64,000 nt of DNA from CAVPCZ01 sp963702445 (GTDB taxonomy: Bacteria; Bacteroidota; Ignavibacteria; UBA10030; UBA6906), in assembly GCA_963702445.1 (NCBI GenBank), contig CAVPCZ010000016.1, positions 518,614 to 582,613 on the forward strand, in the 5' to 3' direction. A model generated the notes under the pieces. The model was not told where the DNA came from, ran no database searches, and worked only from the letters and a program-made list of their open reading frames with translations. This document shows positions 38,170 to 47,026 of the stretch, piece after piece. How positions within the stretch are numbered: the stretch's first letter is position 1; every line of letters begins with the position of its first letter. Both the position numbers and the translations under genes were made by a program.

Positions 38170-38200
38170 TTGCTTTGTTCTTCCCGCTTCTGTACATTTT
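38170..38200 (+). promoter_or_regulatory. promoter for the UPF0173 hydrolase gene
   Basis: TTG at 38170 is followed after 20 bp by TACATTTT, seven of eight positions of TAnnTTTG. Transcription would start near 38207, about 28 nt before the ATG at 38235, which is preceded by AGGAGG. Confidence 0.65.
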
Positions 38201-38234
38201 TCAGCGGATAACCCACCCTTCAGGAGGATCTTCC

Positions 38235-38966
38235 ATGGCACATCGCCGGACGGCCGGAAAAAAGGAGCATATCACCCTCACCTGGTTCGGCCATTCCGCG
38301 TTCAAGCTCGAATCGCCAACCGGAATGGTTGTTCTGATCGACCCGTGGCTGGACAACCCGAAAGCGCCGCCCGGCGCAAAGGAGTTCGACCGGGTGGATA
38401 TCATTCTGGTAACACACGGACACGGCGACCATCTCGGCAATACACTGGAGATAGCCAGGAATACGGGCGCCAGGGTTGTGGCAATTTATGAGGTCGGGCT
38501 CTTCCTGCAAAGCAAGGGGCTGAACCGTGTCGAGGGAATCAATATATCCGGCAGCGTGACAATCGAAGGTATCCGGGTGACCATGACACATGCACAGCAC
38601 AGCAGCGGCCTCGAGCCCGGCGGCGAGATTCTCTCCGGGGGGGATGCGGCCGGATATGTCGTGAGGTTCGAGAACGATTTCGCCGTGTACCACGCGGGTG
38701 ACACCGGACTGTTCGGCGACATGAAGCTTATCGGCGAGCTGTACAAGCCCGATCTGGTGATGCTCCCCATCGGCGGATGCTTCACCATGGGACCCCAGGA
38801 AGCCGCCTATGCCTGCCGGCTGCTGAAGCCCCGGATCATCGTAGGCATGCACTACGGCACCTTTCCGGTTCTTGCGGGAACGCCGGCAGAACTCCGGCGC
38901 CACCTTCCCGCGCCCATGCGCAAGGCTGTCCGCGAATTGACGCCGGGCGTGCCGGAACGGTTTTAG
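38235..38966 (+). CDS. metal-dependent hydrolase, UPF0173/MBL fold
   Basis: 243 residues. The start at 38235 is set by AGGAGG eight bases upstream. The metallo-beta-lactamase motif is THGHGDHLGN near residue 60, with earlier TWFGHSAFKLE and later AVYHAGDTGLFGDM and IVGMHYGTFPVL supplying further metal ligands. This is the UPF0173 layout. Members hydrolyse small esters or thioesters in vitro; the natural substrate is not known. The MscS-type channel gene follows after 33 bp on the same strand. Confidence 0.9.
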   Translation: MAHRRTAGKKEHITLTWFGHSAFKLESPTGMVVLIDPWLDNPKAPPGAKEFDRVDIILVTHGHGDHLGNTLEIARNTGARVVAIYEVGLFLQSKGLNRVEGINISGSVTIEGIRVTMTHAQHSSGLEPGGEILSGGDAAGYVVRFENDFAVYHAGDTGLFGDMKLIGELYKPDLVMLPIGGCFTMGPQEAAYACRLLKPRIIVGMHYGTFPVLAGTPAELRRHLPAPMRKAVRELTPGVPERF

Positions 38967-38999
38967 GGGCCACATCACTTTACAACAGGATCGAGCAGC

Positions 39000-40049
39000 A
39001 TGGAATTCCTCAACACCGTCTATTTCGACAACACCCTCCGCGTCTGGCTGACCGCCCTGGGGATTGCCGCCGCGACCTGGCTCGCCCTCTCGCTCACAAA
39101 ACGCCTGGTCGTGCGCCGTCTGCATGCGTTCGCCAGGACCACCGCGACGGATATCGACGACCTGATCGTCGAACTCCTCCGGCGCACAGGATGGTATTTT
39201 CTCCTGGCGGTTTCGCTGTATGCGGCCTCGCACGCCATGAGGATCTCCGCTCCGGTGCAGGACGTGGCGCGCGTGTGTGGTATTCTCACACTGCTCTTCC
39301 AGGGCGCGGTATGGGGCAACGGGATCATTACCTACACGATTGCCCGCATGACAAAGCAGCGAGTGGCGGAAGGTGCGGCCAGCTCGACGACGCTGATAGC
39401 CGCCGGTATCGGCATGCGGGTTCTTCTCTGGACCGTCATGCTGATCCTTGCGCTGGACAACCTCGGGTTTAACATCACCACGCTGATTGCCGGCCTGGGT
39501 ATCGGCGGCATTGCGGTGGCCCTGGCACTGCAAAACGTCCTGGGCGACCTCTTTGCATCGCTTTCCATCGTGCTGGACAAGCCTTTTGTGGTGGGCGATT
39601 TTATTGTCGTGGATTCGGTTCAGGGTACCGTGGATCGTATCGGGCTCAAGACCACGCGGCTCAGAAGCCTTTCGGGCGAGGAGATCATCGTGGCCAATGC
39701 CGATCTGCTGAAGAGCAGGATCCGGAATTACAGGAGGATGCAGGAACGCCGCGCCGTGTTCACGGTGGGCCTCACGTATGCCACGCCGCCGGAGACGGTG
39801 GCACGCGTGCCGGCGATGCTGCGCGAGGTGATCACCGCGCAGCCGGAAGCGCGGTTCGACCGCGCACACTTCCAGTCGTTCGGTGAATCCGCTCTTCTCT
39901 TCGAGGCGGTGTACTACGTAACCAGGCCGGATTATGCGGTGTACATGGATGTGCAACAGCAGATCAATCTGGAAGTGCTCCGCCGCTGCACGGCGGAGGG
40001 GATTTCGTTCGCCTTCCCCACTCGGACCATTCACGTCAGACAATCATGA
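39000..40049 (+). CDS. small-conductance mechanosensitive channel (MscS family)
   Basis: 349 residues. Four N-terminal membrane segments precede the pore helix region AGLGIGGIAVALALQNVLGD, followed by LDKPFVVGDFIVVDSVQGTV (the beta domain) and a C-terminal alpha-beta domain (FTVGLTYATPPETVARVP). The Gly/Ala-rich pore helix is typical of MscS. The channel releases solutes on hypo-osmotic shock. The gene is intact and probably shares the promoter at 38170. Confidence 0.92.
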   Translation: MEFLNTVYFDNTLRVWLTALGIAAATWLALSLTKRLVVRRLHAFARTTATDIDDLIVELLRRTGWYFLLAVSLYAASHAMRISAPVQDVARVCGILTLLFQGAVWGNGIITYTIARMTKQRVAEGAASSTTLIAAGIGMRVLLWTVMLILALDNLGFNITTLIAGLGIGGIAVALALQNVLGDLFASLSIVLDKPFVVGDFIVVDSVQGTVDRIGLKTTRLRSLSGEEIIVANADLLKSRIRNYRRMQERRAVFTVGLTYATPPETVARVPAMLREVITAQPEARFDRAHFQSFGESALLFEAVYYVTRPDYAVYMDVQQQINLEVLRRCTAEGISFAFPTRTIHVRQS

Positions 40050-40074
40050 CGGCCGGGACACTCTCCCGTTTTCC

Positions 40075-40263
40075 CTACCGCTGTTCGCCGTCCCGTTCCG
40101 CGGACTTCTGACCGTCCGGCAGGCGGCGCGACTTGCGCGCCGCCTCCGTCAGCAGATATTCCATTTGCGCGTTCACGCTCCGCAGCTCGTCCGCCGCCCA
40201 CTTTTCAAGCGCATCATACAGATCGGCGTTCAACCGGAGCAGAAAGCGCTTCTTGTCGCTCAT
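40075..40263 (-). CDS. ribbon-helix-helix DNA-binding protein, Arc-like
   Basis: 62 residues. KKRFLLRLNADLYDALEKWA begins with the beta-strand and helix A of an RHH fold, and ELRSVNAQMEYLLTEAARKS is helix B. The tail is charged. Arc-like proteins bind DNA as dimers and often repress their own operon. Here the gene overlaps the stop of the SPFH gene by four bases, so the two are co-translated. A perfect 9-bp inverted repeat (41151-41173) sits at the operon start point, an obvious candidate target. Toxin-antitoxin pairing is unlikely because the partner is an SPFH membrane protein. Confidence 0.85.
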   Translation of the reverse strand: MSDKKRFLLRLNADLYDALEKWAADELRSVNAQMEYLLTEAARKSRRLPDGQKSAERDGEQR

Positions 40264-41135
40264 GTATAGAGGGTCCCGGTGTTGATCACCGGCTGGGCTT
40301 CCCTGTCGGCGACCAGCGCGACAAGGAGATTGTTGATCATTGCCGCCTTCTTCTCATTGTCGAGCGTCACGACGTTCTGCTCGCTCAGCATCTTCAGCGC
40401 CATTTCGACCATTCCCACCGCGCCTTCCACGATCTTCTGGCGCGCGGCCACGATGGCTTCCGCCTGCTGGCGGCGCAACATCGCCTGCGCGATTTCAGGC
40501 GCATAGGCCAGGTGCGTCAGCCGGGCATCGGTGATCTCCACGCCCGCCACATCAAGACGGGCCTGCACCTGGTGCCGGAGGCTCTCCGAGACCTCCCCCG
40601 GGCTTCCCCGCAACGAAGGCCTTCCGTCATCATGCGAGTCGTAGGGGTAATGCGACGCGAGCGTGCGAATGGCGGTCTCGCTCTGAATCGCGACGAAGCC
40701 TTCGAAATTCTCCACGTCAAAGAGCGCCTTCGCCGAGTCCACCACCCGCCACACCACCACCGCCGCGATTTCGATCGGGTTGCCCTGAAGGTCGTTGACC
40801 TTCAGCTGCTCGCTGTTGAAATTCCGGATACGCAGGGAGACGTGCCGCTTGATCGCAATGGGATTTGACCACCAGAACCCCGCTTCGCGGACGGAGCCTA
40901 TGTACCTACCGACAAAAACCAGCACCCGTGCTTCGTTGGGCTGGACAATGTAGAACCCGTTAAGCACGAGCGAACCCAGCAACAGCACCGGGATCCCGAA
41001 CCAGAGCAGGGACGGATCGTGTGTCCGGATCACATCAACAATTATCCAGACACCGGTTACCCAGATAAGCAGAGCGCCTGCGAGCGCGCCGAAACCGCTG
41101 ATCTTTATTGCCCCTTTTTCCTGAATAGCTTCCAT
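40260..41135 (-). CDS. SPFH/prohibitin-like membrane protein
   Basis: 291 residues. Two N-terminal hydrophobic segments (GALAGALLIWVTGVWIIVDVI and LLWFGIPVLLLGSLVLNGFYIV) are followed by the band-7 domain beginning NEARVLVFVGRYIGSVREAGF, with SLRIRNFNSEQLKVNDLQGNP and VVWRVVDSAKALFDVENFEGF as core strands. The C-terminal coiled coil has the AQAMLRRQQAEAIVAARQ segment. The start is supported by GAGGAGG. It lacks an NfeD partner and instead is coupled to an RHH regulator, so it differs in context from the SPFH gene at 28820-29755. Scaffolding of membrane complexes is the likely role. Confidence 0.9.
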   Translation of the reverse strand: MEAIQEKGAIKISGFGALAGALLIWVTGVWIIVDVIRTHDPSLLWFGIPVLLLGSLVLNGFYIVQPNEARVLVFVGRYIGSVREAGFWWSNPIAIKRHVSLRIRNFNSEQLKVNDLQGNPIEIAAVVVWRVVDSAKALFDVENFEGFVAIQSETAIRTLASHYPYDSHDDGRPSLRGSPGEVSESLRHQVQARLDVAGVEITDARLTHLAYAPEIAQAMLRRQQAEAIVAARQKIVEGAVGMVEMALKMLSEQNVVTLDNEKKAAMINNLLVALVADREAQPVINTGTLYT

Positions 41136-41150
41136 GAGGTCCTCCTCGTT

Positions 41151-41173
41151 GTGACATCAAGTAGTGATGTCAC
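41151..41173. promoter_or_regulatory. dyad operator of the SPFH-RHH operon
   Basis: Perfect inverted repeat GTGACATCA, 5 bp, TGATGTCAC. It covers the predicted transcription start (about 41168) just downstream of the -10, ideal for repression. The binding protein is probably the RHH protein of the same operon; this is inference. Confidence 0.75.
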
Positions 41174-41174
41174 T

Positions 41175-41203
41175 ATGATATCATAACTATATCACAATGT
41201 CAA
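41175..41203 (-). promoter_or_regulatory. sigma70-like promoter of the SPFH-RHH operon
   Basis: TTGACA, 17 bp, TATCAT on the minus strand, the best-matched promoter in the window. The palindrome ATGATATCAT covers the -10, and the operator dyad follows directly. Confidence 0.82.
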
Positions 41204-41205
41204 GC

Positions 41206-41237
41206 AAAAAGAATGCCGCCGGTGCAATAACGGCGGC
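41206..41237 (-). terminator. terminator-like hairpin 76 bp beyond the M24 peptidase end
   Basis: On the minus strand, GCCGCCG and CGGCGGC (7-bp stem) are followed by ATTCTTTTT. It lies after the stop of the xdh-pdu-peptidase operon (41313) and immediately before the -35 of the SPFH promoter, so it would insulate the two operons. Confidence 0.7.
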
Positions 41238-41312
41238 AAAAAGCGTAACACCCCCTGTACCCCTTCCCCCGGTCCGACGGCCTGACGGTACCGGCAGCAT
41301 CGCCCCCCTGAC

Positions 41313-42638
41313 CTACCGGGAGGGAGCGGTCTTCTTCCTCCGGCCCTGCATAAGCTTTTCGATTTCACCCGCCTCCCGCGGTATGGATTCGCTCAACATC
41401 ACGCAGCCACCCTCCGTAACCAGGATGTCATCCTCCAGCCGGATCCCCAATCCCCGATATCCGGGCGCCAGCAGCGTATCCTCCGCCGGCACATAGACGC
41501 CCGGTTCGAGCGTGATCACCATCCCGGCCCGCAGGGTGTCCATCACACCCGAATCGTGAACGTCCAATCCGAGATGATGGGAGAGCCCGTGACGCCAGTA
41601 CTTCCCGAATCCCCGGGCGGTAATCGAATTTTTTCCCGTCGCGTCCAGCTCCGACCAGGGCAGCCCCGGCCGGATGCGGGCAAGCACATCTTTCTGGGCC
41701 TGCCTCACCGCGGCGTACATCTCCCTTTGCTCGCGCGTGAACTTCCCACCCACGGGAAACGTGCGTGTGATGTCGGCGGCATATCCCTCCACCTCCGCCC
41801 CGACATCCACCACCACGACCTCTCCCGATCGCATCGTCCGGCGATTTTCATCATAATGAAGGATCAGTGAATTCACACCCGACCCGACGATCGAAGGGAA
41901 CGCGGGTCCGGATGCTCCCTGACGGAGGAACTCCCCTTCCAGTGCCGCCTGCAGCTCGTACTCCTTCGCGCCGGGCACACAGACAGCAATCGCCCGGCGC
42001 AGTCCGTCCCCCGTCACCGTCACCGCCCGCCGGATCTGTTCCACTTCCGTCGCCGACTTGTACGTGCGCAGCTTCGCCACCAGCGTTCCGGCATTCTTCA
42101 CCTTGAGGTCAGGAAACCGGCGTTCGAGTTCACGGCGGCTCTCCCGTTCGACAAAGAGGGGTTTCCCGTTCAGCCAGTCATGCATGAATGCCGGTGAATA
42201 CGAAGATGCGTAGAGCGTCTTCACACGGGGGCAGAGCCCGTCCAGCACTTCCCCGAACCGGTTCCAGTCGAGCGTCATGCCATCTTCGATTGCCGTCAGC
42301 TTCCCGCTGTCGGGCTGCACGAAAAGGACGATGCGGGCCACCGTGTCACCGATCACCACGCCGCCCGGGGCGACAAGAAGTGCCACGTTCGGCCGGTTCG
42401 CTCCGGTCAGGTACAGCAGGCCGCTTTCCTGCCTGTACGGATAATTGACATCGCCGTTCCGCGTGCGCGTATCCGGAGCCCGGAACACCGCAGCCGATGA
42501 AGTATCCAGGAGCGTGCTCAACCGTGCCCTTCGCAGGGAAAATTCTGCGGGCGCAGCGCCCACCCCGCCCCGCACGGACCCGGCAACGAGGATGCAGAGA
42601 GCCGGGAGGACCCGGAGAATGCAGTCCCCCCTCCTCAC
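41313..42638 (-). CDS. M24 metallopeptidase, Xaa-Pro aminopeptidase type, secreted
   Basis: 441 residues from a GTG at 42638 that overlaps the stop of the previous gene (GTGA). An N-terminal signal (LRVLPALCILVAGSV) suggests export. The creatinase-like N-domain is followed by the pita-bread domain with metal ligands in VVVDVGAEVEGYAADITRTF, HGLSHHLGLDVHD, ITLEPGVYV and IRLEDDILVTEGG. The enzyme would cut N-terminal residues before proline. It is the last gene of the xdh-pduS-pduT operon. Although the upstream frame runs on without a stop into two other genes, the domain content and the overlap show this is a separate gene. Confidence 0.88.
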   Translation of the reverse strand: MRRGDCILRVLPALCILVAGSVRGGVGAAPAEFSLRRARLSTLLDTSSAAVFRAPDTRTRNGDVNYPYRQESGLLYLTGANRPNVALLVAPGGVVIGDTVARIVLFVQPDSGKLTAIEDGMTLDWNRFGEVLDGLCPRVKTLYASSYSPAFMHDWLNGKPLFVERESRRELERRFPDLKVKNAGTLVAKLRTYKSATEVEQIRRAVTVTGDGLRRAIAVCVPGAKEYELQAALEGEFLRQGASGPAFPSIVGSGVNSLILHYDENRRTMRSGEVVVVDVGAEVEGYAADITRTFPVGGKFTREQREMYAAVRQAQKDVLARIRPGLPWSELDATGKNSITARGFGKYWRHGLSHHLGLDVHDSGVMDTLRAGMVITLEPGVYVPAEDTLLAPGYRGLGIRLEDDILVTEGGCVMLSESIPREAGEIEKLMQGRRKKTAPSR

Positions 42639-43499
42639 TTCACCGCCCCTGCAGACGGCATGAGCGTACGCGACACCTTCGCCGACTGGGTCATCGGAAT
42701 GGTCATGTTCTGCTGACCCGTGATGGCGGCGGTCATGTCCGTATCGTTCTGCCCTTCCTCCATAGACCACCAGACCTTGCGCATCGTCAAAGAAGATCGT
42801 GCCCTTCAGTTTCCCCTTCCCCTCCATGAAGACATCCATCCCCATCATGGATCCTTTTCCCTCAATCGTGGACTCGCCGGTGTAGTTGAGCTTCACGCAG
42901 TCGTGTCCCATCTGCTGTTCACGGCCGGCCACCGTGTATTCGAGCGTGGAGGTACTCACCATCTTTCCTCCCATCGCGTCGTTGGTATCGGAGACCGCGG
43001 TCTTCCACTTCCCGCCCACCGCAACGGGCGCCTTCGACAGCTGATGAAAACGGATGGCTTCACGAAAGGCGGTACTGCGTCCCATTCCCTGAACCGACTT
43101 CACACTATCCAGCACCTCCCGCGACTCCACCACACCCAACGGCGACAGCACCACCCGGCTCCTCTTGCCGATGAGTTCTTCCATCACCATCGTCGTGTCG
43201 CGCCGCGGCGACTTCGTGGCCACCACGAGAGAGTCCATGGACGTGAGAAGCACACTCGCGCCATCCGCACGCTTCTCCGCGACCTCCACGCGGCTCACCA
43301 TGCGTGCCGTTGTATAGATCTTCATCTCCTGTCCCATCATCTCCTGAACCATGGTCGAAGTGACAAGATCGGCATACCGGTATGCTTTCCCTTTTTCAAA
43401 ACCGTACTTCAGTTGAAGCGGAGCCTGAGGAAAAACGGAGGCTGCCGCAAGAATCACGACTGTCACAATCGAAAGCGAACGTCCGCGGGAACAATTCAT
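42635..43499 (-). CDS. secreted protein of unknown function, one frame break
   Basis: About 287 residues. The ATG at 43499 gives a signal peptide (SIVTVVILAAASVFPQA). The mature part is beta-rich, with KYGFEKGKAYRYADLVTSTM, SMDSLVVATKSPRRDTTM, AVGGKWKTAVSDTNDAMGG and YTVAGREQQMGHDCVKLNY, a pattern like DUF6263-type or lipid-binding barrel domains, but I do not claim a family. Near 42760 the frame slips; the correct end reads EGQNDTDMTAAITGQQNMTI and stops at 42635, overlapping the M24 GTG. It lies 17 bp after the M28 gene. Nothing indicates catalysis. Confidence 0.7.
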
Positions 43500-43516
43500 G
43501 GTGCACCTGCCCTTGG

Positions 43517-45077
43517 CTATTTGGATGATGGTTCGATGGAATCGGCCGTCCGCCACGCGGTCCGGAAGACCAGATCGGCCACATGAGCGACTTTCAGCGT
43601 GTCGATACAGGTCCGCCTGGTCGGTGACCTTGTGGTACTGCTCGTGAAGCCCGGTATGATAGAAGATCACGGGGATGCCGTGTTTGGCAAAACTCCTGTG
43701 GTCACTGCCTCCTCCGGACAGCGCCGTTGGCGTCAGTATGAATTCCGAAGGCCGGTTTTCCCCCCGGGTGGTGGCAAGGAGGGCGGAGCCTTCACCGGCA
43801 CCGATGAGCTGCAGCGAATCCGAGGTCCCGCGGCCCACCATGTCCATGTTCAGCATCGCCTTCGTGGCCGCAAGCGGGAAGAGGGGTTTCCGGACATAGT
43901 ATTCGGATCCGAAGAGTCCCTTTTCCTCGCCGGCAAAGGCGATAAGCAACACCGAACGCCGGGGGGCACGCCCCATGCTCCCGAATGCACGGGCGACCTC
44001 GAGCAGAGCCACCGTGCCCGATGCGTTGTCATCCGCACCGTTGAACACGGAGTCCTCCCCCGCCTTCGTGTTCCGCTTGACCCCGACATGATCATAATGC
44101 GCTCCGACCACGACAAGCTCCTTCGCCAGAACGGAATCGGATCCCTCGATGATCCCCACCACATTCTGCGTCGGCATGTTTTTCACGACAATGGATGTCC
44201 GCACCCGGACCCGCACCCCTTTCAGCACGAACGAACGGGGGGTGAACTCGCGATCGATCGATGCCTGGAGCCGCACGAGGGAATCCACGGACCCGAAGAG
44301 GCGGACCATGACCTTTTCGCCGGCATGCACCACCGGAATCTTCTCCGTCCCTTCGACGGCGAGCGTCATGGGAAGGGCGTCCCGCGGTATCACTTTGGAG
44401 AGGGAAGGCCAGGGAAAGCCGCGGGGGGTCAGCGAGGTGTGATTCAGCGGGTCCGTCATGACAAGGACGGCCTTTGCGCCGCGTTCAATGGCCTGCCGTG
44501 TTTTGCTGGTGACATTCGAGTACTCGGTGGATTTTTTGCCGAGGAATACGGATGCGGAATCCTCCTCACCGGGCTCGTGCCTCAGGACCAGCACGATCTT
44601 CCCCTTCACATCCAGGCCGCTATAGTCATCGTATTTGTACTCCGGGGCGCTGATTCCGTACCCGGCAAAGACGAGTTCCCCTTCCACCTCGCCGTCCCCC
44701 GTGTTGTCAAACGGCGTGAAGTCGTCCTTGATGGCAAAATCTTCGCCGACGCCATCCACACTCACCCGGAGGGCATTCGTGTCTCCCAGGGAGATGATGT
44801 TGAGGTGAAGCCCCTGGTAATAGCTTCCCCGGACGGGACGCACACCCGAGCGGGCGAATTCACGGGCGATATATGCCGCCGCGCTGTCCAGTCCCGGACT
44901 GGGCGTGTTGCGTCCCTGCAACGTATCAGAGGCAAGATAGGCAAGATGCCGCGAAACGCTCCGGGCGTCAATATGCGAGGATCCACGCGAGAGATCCTGC
45001 TCCGGGCCCCCGCAGCCGGTACCAAGAAACAGAAGGAAGATCCAGATCATACCCTGCGCAGCAGTGGTTTTATGCAT
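43517..45077 (-). CDS. M28 zinc peptidase lipoprotein, one frame break near the end
   Basis: About 520 residues. The signal (MIWIFLLFLGTGC) carries a lipobox. A protease-associated domain (GYGISAPEYKYDDYSGLDVKG) is inserted before the zinc domain, whose ligands are His in VVGAHYDHVG, Asp in NGADDNASGTVAL, Glu pair in AFAGEEKGLFG, Asp in LNMDMVGRG, and His in GGSDHRSF and HEQYHKVTDQAD. Near 43605 the frame slips; the true end is DTLKVAHVADLVFRTAW and stops at 43517. It starts 23 bp after the shell-protein gene. An aminopeptidase anchored in the envelope is expected. Confidence 0.87.
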
Positions 45078-45100
45078 CGTTCGTTCCCGTCCTCCATGGT

Positions 45101-45652
45101 TCAGACAATTTCCGAAAGCAGTTCTCTTCGCGGCGCCGCGATGACCACCTTGTTCACCAGCATCCCCTTTGCGGCCACCACAGCCGCACCGGCATCCACC
45201 GCCGCCTGGGCTGCCGCCACGTCGCCCGTGAGCGTGACGAAGGCTTTGCCCCCCAGCGCCATCGCGAGGCGGAGTTCGATAAGCTGCACGTTCGCCGCCT
45301 TGGCGGCCGCATCGGCGGCTTCGATCATCGTGGCCACGGAGAAGGACTCGATGATCCCGAGTGCCTCGAGCGTCCCGACCGTCGTCCCGCCGCCGATCGC
45401 GGTAAAGACGGAAGGATGGACGTTGGGAATGACGAAGGTGTCGATGACGGCGCCTGCACCCGCGACAACCCCCGCCTCCACGCTGGAGGAGACCGCAGCC
45501 ACGTCCCCTCCCACCAGGACCATGTATTTCCCCGAACAGATCGTGCGGGAGAGCAGGATTTCCACCTCCGCAGCCTTCAACATGGCATCCGCCACAAGAA
45601 ATCCGGCAGCGATACTCGACAGCTCAATCAGGCCGATCGCATTCTTTCGCAT
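45101..45652 (-). CDS. pduT: PduT-like trimeric microcompartment shell protein (BMC-T)
   Basis: 183 residues with two BMC domains in tandem: first MRKNAIGLIELSSIAAGFLVADAM, second beginning EALGIIESFSVATMIEAADAAAK. The length and motif order match PduT of the propanediol-utilisation shell, including KTICPGK-like RTICSGKYMVLVGGDV and LPNIH-like FVIPNVHPSVF. In Citrobacter PduT a 4Fe-4S cluster sits in the trimer pore on a cysteine in the second domain (SVAACIC); here that stretch is SVATMIE, so the ligand is missing by my alignment from memory. It begins 3 bp after the PduS-like gene. No other BMC gene lies in the window. Confidence 0.88.
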   Translation of the reverse strand: MRKNAIGLIELSSIAAGFLVADAMLKAAEVEILLSRTICSGKYMVLVGGDVAAVSSSVEAGVVAGAGAVIDTFVIPNVHPSVFTAIGGGTTVGTLEALGIIESFSVATMIEAADAAAKAANVQLIELRLAMALGGKAFVTLTGDVAAAQAAVDAGAAVVAAKGMLVNKVVIAAPRRELLSEIV

Positions 45653-45655
45653 AGG

Positions 45656-46969
45656 TCAATCCCGCTCGATAACAATGGTTGAATCGATCTGTTTCACCAC
45701 TCCGGTTATGCTGGTGTGAATCCGCGCCCCCAGCGACCCTTCCGCAATCTCGGCGACACAGTCCCCCGCCTTCACCTTCTGTCCGACCTTCACAATGGGA
45801 GAAGACGGCGCACCGGCATGCTGCGTCAGGGGCAGGCCGATGCGATGCGGGGCGGGCACCCTGGCTCCTTCCTTTGCATGGACGTCGTAGGGTCCCAGTC
45901 CGAGACGCTTCACAAGCTGCGTGAGCGGGGTCCGGCGTCCCTCGTACATGGCGTGCGGCTTGACCTCCTTCGGCCCGGACCACCGCACGCCCCGGGCTTT
46001 CATCTCCCGTTTTCCCTTGTCGCACGCCTCTTTCGGAAAGAGGCTTTCCGGGCAGGCGTACAGCGTGCACAACCCGCAGGCGCAGCAGAGAGCCGCGTAC
46101 TGGTTCCAGAATTCCTCACCCGTGCGCGTGAATCCCAGACTCCGCATCACCTTGTGCGGCTGCACATCGTATCCGAGAAGGAAGCGGGGACAGAGTTCCG
46201 TGCAGAAGGTGCACTGGTCACAGGCCGATTTTCCGATCCGGTGCATCGTCTGCTCGGGCTGTTTCTTTCGCATGACGAGCGTGTGGTCCGCCGGGAGGAC
46301 CACAAGACCTGCCGTGGTCTTCGTGACCGGGCGCTGGAGATCAAACTCCAGGGCGCCCATCATGATCCCTCCGACAAACACCCCGTACGCGGGACGGTGA
46401 TGCCGCCCGCAACCTGCACGGCATCGGCAAAACTGAGCCCGACCGGGAGCCGCAAAGGTGACGGGGTGCTTCACCGCCCCCGCGACGGTAATCCACTTCT
46501 CGGTGACCGGGAAGCCCTTCTCGGCACGCGCAATATTGTACAGCGTTTCCACATTGTTCACCACAACTCCCACATCAAGGGGGATCCCCTGCGGAGGGAT
46601 GAGCCGCCCGGTGGCCTCGTAGACCAGAATATACTCGTCGCCGGACGGGTAGAAATCCCCGAGGAGATGAAGGGTGATGTCTTTGGCGTCGATGGCCGAG
46701 CGGAGCGCTGCGATTGCGCCTGCATTCTTTTCCTTCACGCCGATGATGCCGCGGGATGCGCCTGTGGCCTGCATCAACAACCGGACACCCCGGACAATCT
46801 CCCCCGCGTGCCGGTTCATGACTGCCAGATCTTTGTGAATCAACGGTTCGCACTCGGCGCCGTTGGCAATGACCGTGTCCGCCTTTGCCCCGGCCTTGAC
46901 ATGAGCGGGAAATCCCGCACCTCCTGCGCCAACCACACCGGCCTGTCGGAGCTGTTCCTGCAACGTCAT
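45656..46969 (-). CDS. pduS: PduS/RnfC-like iron-sulfur flavoprotein, self-compensating frame break
   Basis: 437 residues. The N-domain has VVGAGGAGFPAHVKAGAKAD and NGAECEPLIHKD, the conserved Rossmann/SLBB start of RnfC and PduS. Two 4Fe-4S motifs follow: CDQCTFCTELCP and CCACGLCTLYACP. A biotinyl-like barrel closes the protein (VKVGQKVKAGDCVAEIAEG). PduS reduces cobalamin or passes electrons in Pdu microcompartments. Between about 46380 and 46440 some 20 residues read as nonsense (RAQFCRCRAGCG); a neighbouring frame gives the expected VGLSFADAVQVAGGITVP, so two indels cancel. It sits between xdhB and the PduT-like gene. Confidence 0.88.
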   Translation of the reverse strand: MTLQEQLRQAGVVGAGGAGFPAHVKAGAKADTVIANGAECEPLIHKDLAVMNRHAGEIVRGVRLLMQATGASRGIIGVKEKNAGAIAALRSAIDAKDITLHLLGDFYPSGDEYILVYEATGRLIPPQGIPLDVGVVVNNVETLYNIARAEKGFPVTEKWITVAGAVKHPVTFAAPGRAQFCRCRAGCGRHHRPAYGVFVGGIMMGALEFDLQRPVTKTTAGLVVLPADHTLVMRKKQPEQTMHRIGKSACDQCTFCTELCPRFLLGYDVQPHKVMRSLGFTRTGEEFWNQYAALCCACGLCTLYACPESLFPKEACDKGKREMKARGVRWSGPKEVKPHAMYEGRRTPLTQLVKRLGLGPYDVHAKEGARVPAPHRIGLPLTQHAGAPSSPIVKVGQKVKAGDCVAEIAEGSLGARIHTSITGVVKQIDSTIVIERD

Positions 46970-47026
46970 CGGGTTATCCTGGATGAGAGAAAAGGTGATT
47001 TCACTGCCGCCCGTCCTGTGCCATAG

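Noticed and set aside
38220..40043. A 607-codon open frame on the minus strand
   Set aside because: It lies antisense to the clear UPF0173 and MscS genes; the composition (many His, Arg, Gly) is typical of a high-GC shadow frame.
41313..45077. A single 1,254-residue open frame that looks like a three-domain fusion (M28, unknown, M24)
   Set aside because: Internal signal peptides, overlapping starts and proper stops in adjacent frames show three genes joined by two single-base slips.
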